The translations under genes and the position numbers were made by a program. Positions 1-4,510 of a stretch of DNA of 9,430 nucleotides are shown here, one piece after another (position 1 is the first letter of the stretch; the number at the start of each line of letters is the position of its first letter). A model generated the notes under the pieces. It ran no database searches, was not told the DNA's origin, and was given only the letters and a program-made list of their open reading frames with translations. The DNA lies in the NCBI GenBank assembly GCA_035280245.1, contig DATEGF010000255.1, positions 1-9,430 of the forward strand, in the 5' to 3' direction. Origin of the DNA: DASZHJ01 sp035280245. Lineage in GTDB: Bacteria; Pseudomonadota; Alphaproteobacteria; ATCC43930; CGMCC-115725.

Positions 1-801
1 CTGACCCACACGGCGGGCTTCGGCTACGAGGTCTGGGATGCGGACCTTATACGCTACGTCAAGGCGAGCGGCACTCCGTCGACCGCCACTGCCAAACTCG
101 CCTCGTTGCGGCTGCCGCTGGTGTTCGACCCGGGCGACCGCTGGGAATACGGCATCAATCTCGACTGGGTCGGCAAGATGGTGGAGGCGGTGAGCGGGCA
201 GAAGCTCGGCACGTATCTCTCCGAGAACGTGCGCGGCCCCTTGGGTATGCGGGACACCGCGTTTCGCATCACGCCGGCGATGCGGCGGCGCCTTGCCAAG
301 ATTCACCAGCGCGGCGAGGACGGAAAGCTCTCGCCTACGGACATCGAGCTTCCCCAGGAGCCGGAATTCGAGATGGGCGGCGGCGGGCTCCACGGCACCG
401 CGCCCGACTATTTGCGGTTTGTGCGGATGATCCTGAACCGCGGCCGCGCGGGCGACGCGCAGGTGCTAAGGCCAGAGACTGTCGATCTCATGTCGCGCAA
501 CGCCATGGGCGATGCGCGGGTGACGCTGCTGCGGACGGCGGCACCGGCACTCAGCAACGACGCCGAGTTCTTCCCGGGCATGGCGAAGAGCTGGGGTCTG
601 AGCTTCATGATCAACAACGAGGCCGCCCCGACGGGTCGCTCGGCCGGCAGCCTGGCCTGGGCTGGCCTTGCCAACACCTACTACTGGATTGATCCGGTAC
701 GCGGTGTCGGCGGCGTTTACGCGACGCAGGTACTGCCCTTCGCCGATCGAAAGGCCGTGTCGCTCTTCTTCGAGTTCGAGAAGGCGATCTACAGGGCCTA
801 G
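1..801 (+). CDS. serine hydrolase, class C beta-lactamase/esterase family (3' part only)
   Basis: The reading frame is open from base 1 to the TAG at 799-801, giving the last 266 residues of a protein whose start lies before the window. The first residues LTHTAGFGY match the segment that follows the catalytic SxxK motif in the beta-lactamase/transpeptidase-like family (class C beta-lactamases, family VIII esterases, EstB-like). The SxxK serine itself is outside the window. Visible landmarks are WEYGINLDWVG (residues 48-58, with the general-base Tyr at residue 50), EMGGGGLHGTAPDYLRF (124-140), and AWAGLANTYYWIDP (219-232), where WAG replaces the KTG or HxG third motif, as is usual in esterase-type members. 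It probably hydrolyses an ester or amide; the substrate cannot be told. No signal peptide can be judged. It is convergent with the CoA-ester lyase gene and the two stop codons overlap. Confidence 0.88.
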   Translation: MTHTAGFGYEVWDADLIRYVKASGTPSTATAKLASLRLPLVFDPGDRWEYGINLDWVGKMVEAVSGQKLGTYLSENVRGPLGMRDTAFRITPAMRRRLAKIHQRGEDGKLSPTDIELPQEPEFEMGGGGLHGTAPDYLRFVRMILNRGRAGDAQVLRPETVDLMSRNAMGDARVTLLRTAAPALSNDAEFFPGMAKSWGLSFMINNEAAPTGRSAGSLAWAGLANTYYWIDPVRGVGGVYATQVLPFADRKAVSLFFEFEKAIYRA

Positions 802-1703
802 GGCGAGGCCACACCCAGCGCCTTCGCGCGCGCGAGCAGCCGTTGCGCGCTGAGGCAGGTCGGCATCTCCACGATGAGGCCGTCCACCTCGACCCGGTCG
901 AGGCCCTTGGCGCGGGCGCCTTCGAAGGCCTTGATCATGGCCGCTGCCTGGCGAATTTCCTCCGGTGACGGCGTCATCACGGCATTGATGGCGGCGACAT
1001 GCGTGGAATTGACCGCGCTCTTGGCGACGTAGCCCATGGCGCGGGCCGCGCGTGCATCTGCCTCGCAGCCTGCGACATCGGCGAAGGTGTAGGGGCAATC
1101 GACCGAGACGACGCCGGCGGCGACGCACTCGACATGGAGGCGCTGACGCGCGTAGGCGAGCTCGCGTGCCTCGCGGGTGCGGGGCGCACTCAAATCCGCC
1201 GCCATGTCCTCGGTCGAGCCGAGGACCGCCGTCACCCGCGGGCTCGCGGTCGCGATCACAAAGGTCTCGATCAGGCCGCGCGCGGATTCGATGTTGGGAA
1301 CGATCTCCGTCGTGCCGGAGGGTATGCCGTTGGCGTATTCCTCGGCGAGCACCGCCTCGGCGAGCGCCAGCACTTGGCGACGCTCCGCGACCTTGGACAT
1401 CAGCACGATGTCGGGCCGGCCACGCATCACCGCGGCGAGATCGACGCGGCCCTCGGTCTCCAACGGATTGATCCGGACTGCCGCGAGCACGCCCGCCGCC
1501 CGCCAAGCCGAGTAGATTTCCTGCGCCATCGCGCGCGCCTCGGGCCGTCGCGCGGGCGGCGTGAAATCCTCGAGCTCCTGGATCAGCACGTCGGCGCCGG
1601 TCTGAGGCGCGGCCAGAAGCTCCGCCCGCTCGGCACCCGGCAGGAACAGCCAACAGCGGCGAAGCGCGGGTGGACGACGGCTGAGATGCGCCGCTGAGAT
1701 CAT
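798..1703 (-). CDS. CoA-ester lyase, HpcH/HpaI aldolase / citrate lyase beta (CitE-like) family
   Basis: A 301-residue TIM-barrel enzyme of the CitE/malyl-CoA lyase group, which cleaves or forms C-C bonds in 3-hydroxyacyl-CoA compounds such as malyl- or citramalyl-CoA using a divalent metal. Family landmarks: CWLFLPGAER (17-26), the ELEDFTPP loop (43-50), AVRINP with the substrate-binding Arg77, PNIES with metal-ligand Glu139, LGSTEDMAADL with acidic Glu165/Asp166, and KSAVNSTHV followed by MTPSPEEI (228-250). The ATG at 1703-1701 was chosen because AGGA lies 7 nt upstream and the family homology begins soon after it. The frame stays open to 1910, but that extension is proline/arginine-rich and overlaps the divergent hydratase gene. 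Length is normal for the family. The substrate is unknown. A divergent hydratase suggests a shared catabolic role, but this is inference. Confidence 0.88.
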   Translation of the reverse strand: MISAAHLSRRPPALRRCWLFLPGAERAELLAAPQTGADVLIQELEDFTPPARRPEARAMAQEIYSAWRAAGVLAAVRINPLETEGRVDLAAVMRGRPDIVLMSKVAERRQVLALAEAVLAEEYANGIPSGTTEIVPNIESARGLIETFVIATASPRVTAVLGSTEDMAADLSAPRTREARELAYARQRLHVECVAAGVVSVDCPYTFADVAGCEADARAARAMGYVAKSAVNSTHVAAINAVMTPSPEEIRQAAAMIKAFEGARAKGLDRVEVDGLIVEMPTCLSAQRLLARAKALGVASP

Positions 1704-1759
1704 GAGATATCCTGGCGGCTCGGGGCCAAGCGGGCAACGCCCGCGAAACGGAGGCATCC
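1704..1759. promoter_or_regulatory. divergent spacer with inverted repeat GCGGGC-aac-GCCCGC
   Basis: Only 56 bp separate the start codons of the divergent CoA-ester lyase and hydratase genes, so any two promoters must overlap here or extend into the genes. A perfect 6-bp inverted repeat (1730-1735 / 1739-1744, 3-nt spacer) could be an operator for a shared regulator or a hairpin in the hydratase leader. The hydratase Shine-Dalgarno GGAGG is at 1750-1754, 5 nt before its ATG. No convincing -35/-10 pair was seen. Confidence 0.4.
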
Positions 1760-2536
1760 ATGGCGACGGCAGCGGTGGTCGAGCTCGGCGAGCGACTGGC
1801 GGCGGCTTGGGAGGGCGGCACGCCCCTCGGGGCCTTGCCCGCCCACCTGGTGCCGAGTAGCGCCGAGGAAGCTTACGCGGCACAAGCCATACTGCTGGCC
1901 CGGCTGACACCGCGGCTGGGCCCCATCGTCGGCTGGAAGGTCGGCGCGCCCAGCCCCACGGCGGGGCCTACCGCCTCGCCCTTGCTGGCGGACCTCGTTC
2001 AGCCCTCGCTCGCCCGCTTCGGCGGCCCGCGTCTGCGGCTCCGCGGGATCGAGGCCGAGGTGGCGTTTCGCTTCGGCCGGGCTCTGCCACCCCGCTCCGA
2101 GCCCTATGGCGAGGCCGAGGTGAGCGAGGCCATCCACTCGATCCACCCGGGGATCGAGTTGGTGGAGACCCGGTTCGAGGCCTGGGAGGGGCCGGCGGGC
2201 CTGGCCAAGCTCGCGGACCTCGGCAGCAACGGCGGCTTCTGCTTCGGGCCGGGATCGACCGACTGGCGCTCGCGCGACCTCGGCCGCCCGACCGTCACGC
2301 TCGAGATCGACGGGAAACGCATCGCGGAGCGCACAGGCGGCAACACTGCGGGCCATCCCATGCGCACGCTGGTCTGGCTCGCCAACCACACGGGCCGACT
2401 GGGTCATGGCCTCAAGGCCGGTGACATCGTCACGACCGGCAGCCACACTGGACTCGTTTTTACTGGACACGATTCTCGAGTCGTTGCCCGAGTCGCTGGG
2501 TTGGGCGAAGCAAATCTCGTTCTATCAGAGGTTTAA
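1760..2536 (+). CDS. 2-keto-4-pentenoate hydratase / fumarylacetoacetate hydrolase-family protein (MhpD-like)
   Basis: A 258-residue cytosolic enzyme of the MhpD/HpcG-type hydratase-decarboxylase family, which adds water to 2-hydroxyalka-2,4-dienoates in meta-cleavage pathways of aromatic compounds. Evidence: an N-terminal helical region with SSAEEAYAAQ (33-42), GWKVGAPSP (58-66), GIEAEVAFRF (96-105) carrying the metal-ligand pair Glu98/Glu100, GIELVETRF (131-139) with the third acidic ligand near Glu136, SNGGFCFGPG (156-165), and the C-terminal AGDIVTTGSHTG (220-231). Length fits the family (about 260). The ATG at 1760 has GGAGG 5 nt upstream. It is divergent from a CitE-like lyase. Hydratase plus aldolase/lyase is a typical catabolic pairing, but the lyase here is of the CoA-ester type, so a classical meta-cleavage operon is not established. 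The reaction is inferred from family only. Confidence 0.87.
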   Translation: MATAAVVELGERLAAAWEGGTPLGALPAHLVPSSAEEAYAAQAILLARLTPRLGPIVGWKVGAPSPTAGPTASPLLADLVQPSLARFGGPRLRLRGIEAEVAFRFGRALPPRSEPYGEAEVSEAIHSIHPGIELVETRFEAWEGPAGLAKLADLGSNGGFCFGPGSTDWRSRDLGRPTVTLEIDGKRIAERTGGNTAGHPMRTLVWLANHTGRLGHGLKAGDIVTTGSHTGLVFTGHDSRVVARVAGLGEANLVLSEV

Positions 2537-2549
2537 GCGCCCAAATTAC

Positions 2550-2570
2550 CGAGTCTGTTCAAGGGACTCG
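2550..2570 (+). terminator. possible weak terminator hairpin after the hydratase gene
   Basis: CGAGTC (2550-2555) pairs with GACTCG (2565-2570) around a 9-nt loop, 14 nt after the hydratase stop codon. There is no clear T run after it, so it is at best a weak or factor-assisted terminator. A second small hairpin, TGGTT-tgct-AACCA, follows at about 2580-2593. Confidence 0.3.
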
Positions 2571-2617
2571 TAAAACTACTGGTTTGCTAACCAATTCTTA
2601 ATTATACGCTACTAATG
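2571..2617 (+). promoter_or_regulatory. AT-rich probable promoter region of the DSF-sensing operon
   Basis: Bases 2571-2616 are roughly 28% G+C by count in otherwise GC-rich DNA, and include attatacgctactaat with TATACG at 2603-2608 as a possible -10. A TTGCTA at 2584-2589 resembles a -35 but the spacing (13 nt) is too short, so exact elements are not assigned. It lies in the only long gap upstream of the REC-PAS-kinase gene and is the best candidate for the promoter of that gene and of the rpfC-like gene behind it. Confidence 0.4.
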
Positions 2618-2622
2618 AGAGA

Positions 2623-2857
2623 TTGCCGGACTGCGGCAAAGGTCCGGTAAAGCGGTCCCAGGGGAACGGGTCCCCTCCTGCGTGTGGGTCCGAACTCCAC
2701 GCTGCGAGTGAGTGGCGGGGACTCCGGTGGCGCGGTGCCGGCGGATGATTCTCATCCGTTGACTGAATCGGGTCATCGAGGGTTCGCATGGGTGGCAGCC
2801 GGGCGCTGGTCGGAAAACCGATCGGCCTTCCGAGCCACGGGGAGTGGGTGGGCAAGC
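2623..2857 (+). promoter_or_regulatory. long hairpin-rich 5' leader of the REC-PAS-kinase gene
   Basis: About 235 nt lie between the AT-rich promoter-like region and the chosen start codon. TTGCCG (2623-2628) can pair either with CGGCAA (2634-2639, 5-nt loop) or, as TTGCCGGAC (2623-2631), with GTCCGGTAA (2642-2650, 9 pairs with one G-U). These two structures exclude each other. Further stems: AGGGGA-acggg-TCCCCT (2660-2676), GTGTGG with CCACGC (2682-2687 / 2697-2702, one G-U), and a perfect CGGATGA-ttc-TCATCCG (2742-2758). Read as codons in the kinase frame, the stretch 2684-2857 has clearly lower third-position G+C (about 66%) than the gene body, so it is treated as untranslated. No known riboswitch class was recognised. 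GC-rich DNA forms hairpins easily, so function is inference. Confidence 0.4.
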
Positions 2858-2889
2858 GTGAGACGCCAGATCGTCACGATCGTCGATGA
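2788..2889 (+). other. possible 33-codon upstream ORF overlapping the REC-PAS-kinase start
   Basis: ATG at 2788 has GAGGG 5 nt upstream, a better ribosome site than that of the kinase start, and runs 33 codons in another frame to TGA at 2887-2889, overlapping the kinase start by 32 nt. Its first 22 codons have high third-position G+C (18 of 22), like real genes here. It could be a leader peptide coupled to kinase translation, or show a frameshift in the kinase N terminus. The peptide matches no family I know. Confidence 0.25.
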
Positions 2890-4474
2890 TCGCATCACGA
2901 ATCTGAAGATTCTTGAGCGGCTCGCCCGGTCGCTCGCCGACGACGTGGTGGTGCGGACCTTCGATAATCCGCTCTCCGCCCTCGAGTCCGCCGCCCAGGA
3001 AGAGCCCGACCTCGTCATCACCGATTTCAAGATGCCCGAGCTCGACGGCGCCGAGTTTATCCGGCGCTTCCGGGTACTCGAGGCCTGTGTCGATGTCCCC
3101 GTGATGGTGATCACGGCCTACGAGGACAAGGACCTGCGCTACCGCGCGCTCGAGGCGGGTGCCACCGATTACCTGCTGAGCCCGGTCGACCATCACGAGT
3201 TCCGGGTCCGCTCGCGCAATCTCCTGACCCTCCGCCGCCAGCAGCTGCTGCTGAAGCAGCGCGCGGTCTCGCTCGAGGAGCGCATGGTCGAGGAGGAGCG
3301 GCGACATCAGGACGAGCTCCGCCACAGCCACGAATTGCTCCTGCGCGTAATCGACGCGATCCCGATGCGGGTGAGCGCCACAGACGCGGGCGGCCGCTAT
3401 GTCTTCGCCAACGAGTACTTCGCGCGCGCCTTTGGTCGTCCGGTGCAGGCCATCATCGGCAACACCCCGAGCGAGCTCGCGGCCGGCCCGGAGGCGGACG
3501 AGGCCGCTGCCATCGACGGCAGGCTGATCGCCGGCGACGCGACGCCACCGCCTTTCGAGATGGTGATCCGCGACATCAACGGGGAGGAGCGCGTGCTCCT
3601 CACCGAGAAGGCCGTGCTGGACGACGACGTGGGCCGGCCGATGCTGGTAGTGACGGTCTCGCTCGACATCACCGACCGCAAGCGCGCGGAGCTCGCGGTG
3701 CTCGCGGCCAAGGAGGACGCCGAGCTCGCCAATCACAGCAAGACCGAGTTCCTCGCCAACATGAGCCACGAGCTCCGGACGCCGCTCAACGCCATCATCG
3801 GCTTCTCGCAGCTGATGGCGGATGAGGTGCTGGGCCCGCTCGGCAACACCAAGTATTCCGGCTACGCCCGCGACATCTGCAACAGCGCCGAGCATCTCCT
3901 CGGCATCATCAACGACATCCTCGACGTCTCCAAGCTCGAGGCCGGCAAGCTCGAGCTCGAGGAGGAGCTGGTCGACGTCGCCGCGGTCGCCCGCAACCTG
4001 CTGCATTTCGTGGCCGACCGCGCGGGCGCGCTCGACGTCACCATCGACACCGAGATCGACGGCGCCCTGCCGCACCTCCAGGCCGACCAGCGCAAGCTCA
4101 AGCAGATCCTGCTGAACCTGGTCACCAACGCGCTCAAATTCAGCCATCCCGGTGGTCGCGTGCTGCTCAGGGCGCGAGCCGTCGAGCACGCGATCATGAT
4201 CGAGGTGATCGACAACGGCATCGGCATGGACGACACGGAGATCGCCACCGCGATCACCCGCTTCGGCCAGGTCGCCAGCACCTGGAATCGCAAGCATGCC
4301 GGCACCGGCCTCGGCCTGCCTCTTGCCATTGGCCTGGTCGAGCTGCACGAGGGCAGACTCGAGATCAAGAGCCGGAAGGGCGAAGGCACCACGGTGACGG
4401 TGGCCTTCCCGGCCAAGCGCTCGGTCGCGCGCGCGTCGGAGCGGCTCGCTTCCGACCCCGCCCCGGCGCCCTGA
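2858..4474 (+). CDS. hybrid regulator-kinase REC-PAS-HisKA-HATPase in the rpfG position of a DSF locus
   Basis: A 538-residue soluble protein with no membrane segment. Domains: an N-terminal receiver (about 3-125) with acidic pair Asp10/Asp11, phospho-acceptor Asp56 in LVITDFKMP and Thr86; a coiled coil (about 126-160); PAS (about 161-278, ending in SLDITDRKRAE); HisKA with His304 in NMSHELRTPLN; and HATPase with LLNLVTNALKFS (418-429), DNGIGM (452-457) and GTGLGL (482-487). The receiver resembles that of RpfG (VDD..TNLKIL, PDLVITDFKMPELDGAEFIRRF, EAGATDYL) but its conserved Lys is Ser108 (LLSPVD). There is no HD-GYP domain. The GTG at 2858 begins right before the first receiver strand; GGGGAG lies about 13 nt upstream. 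The frame extends in-frame to a GTG at 2684, but that extension has weak coding character. The rpfC-like gene follows 36 bp later, probably in one operon. Likely role (inference): takes phosphate from the RpfC-like HPt domain and changes its own kinase output. Confidence 0.85.
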   Translation: MRRQIVTIVDDRITNLKILERLARSLADDVVVRTFDNPLSALESAAQEEPDLVITDFKMPELDGAEFIRRFRVLEACVDVPVMVITAYEDKDLRYRALEAGATDYLLSPVDHHEFRVRSRNLLTLRRQQLLLKQRAVSLEERMVEEERRHQDELRHSHELLLRVIDAIPMRVSATDAGGRYVFANEYFARAFGRPVQAIIGNTPSELAAGPEADEAAAIDGRLIAGDATPPPFEMVIRDINGEERVLLTEKAVLDDDVGRPMLVVTVSLDITDRKRAELAVLAAKEDAELANHSKTEFLANMSHELRTPLNAIIGFSQLMADEVLGPLGNTKYSGYARDICNSAEHLLGIINDILDVSKLEAGKLELEEELVDVAAVARNLLHFVADRAGALDVTIDTEIDGALPHLQADQRKLKQILLNLVTNALKFSHPGGRVLLRARAVEHAIMIEVIDNGIGMDDTEIATAITRFGQVASTWNRKHAGTGLGLPLAIGLVELHEGRLEIKSRKGEGTTVTVAFPAKRSVARASERLASDPAPAP

Positions 4475-4510
4475 GCGGACCCTGCCATCGATCAGAGGGG
4501 TGATCGACCC

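Noticed and set aside
466..1821. 451-codon - strand frame over the hydrolase, lyase and hydratase start
   Set aside because: Arg/Ala-rich shadow crossing three real genes with no recognisable motif; the lyase in the neighbouring frame has clear family motifs.
2620..2760. Known riboswitch classes (c-di-GMP-I, mini-ykkC/guanidine-II, glycine, cobalamin) in the kinase leader
   Set aside because: The ACGG in the loop at 2666-2670 recalls mini-ykkC, but the second required hairpin is missing. The conserved bases of the other classes were not found.
2684..2857. Upstream GTG start giving the REC-PAS-kinase 58 extra residues
   Set aside because: The extra codons have lower third-position G+C (about 66%), contain hairpins, and encode no domain. 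The receiver fold begins a few residues after the GTG at 2858. The longer form is not excluded.
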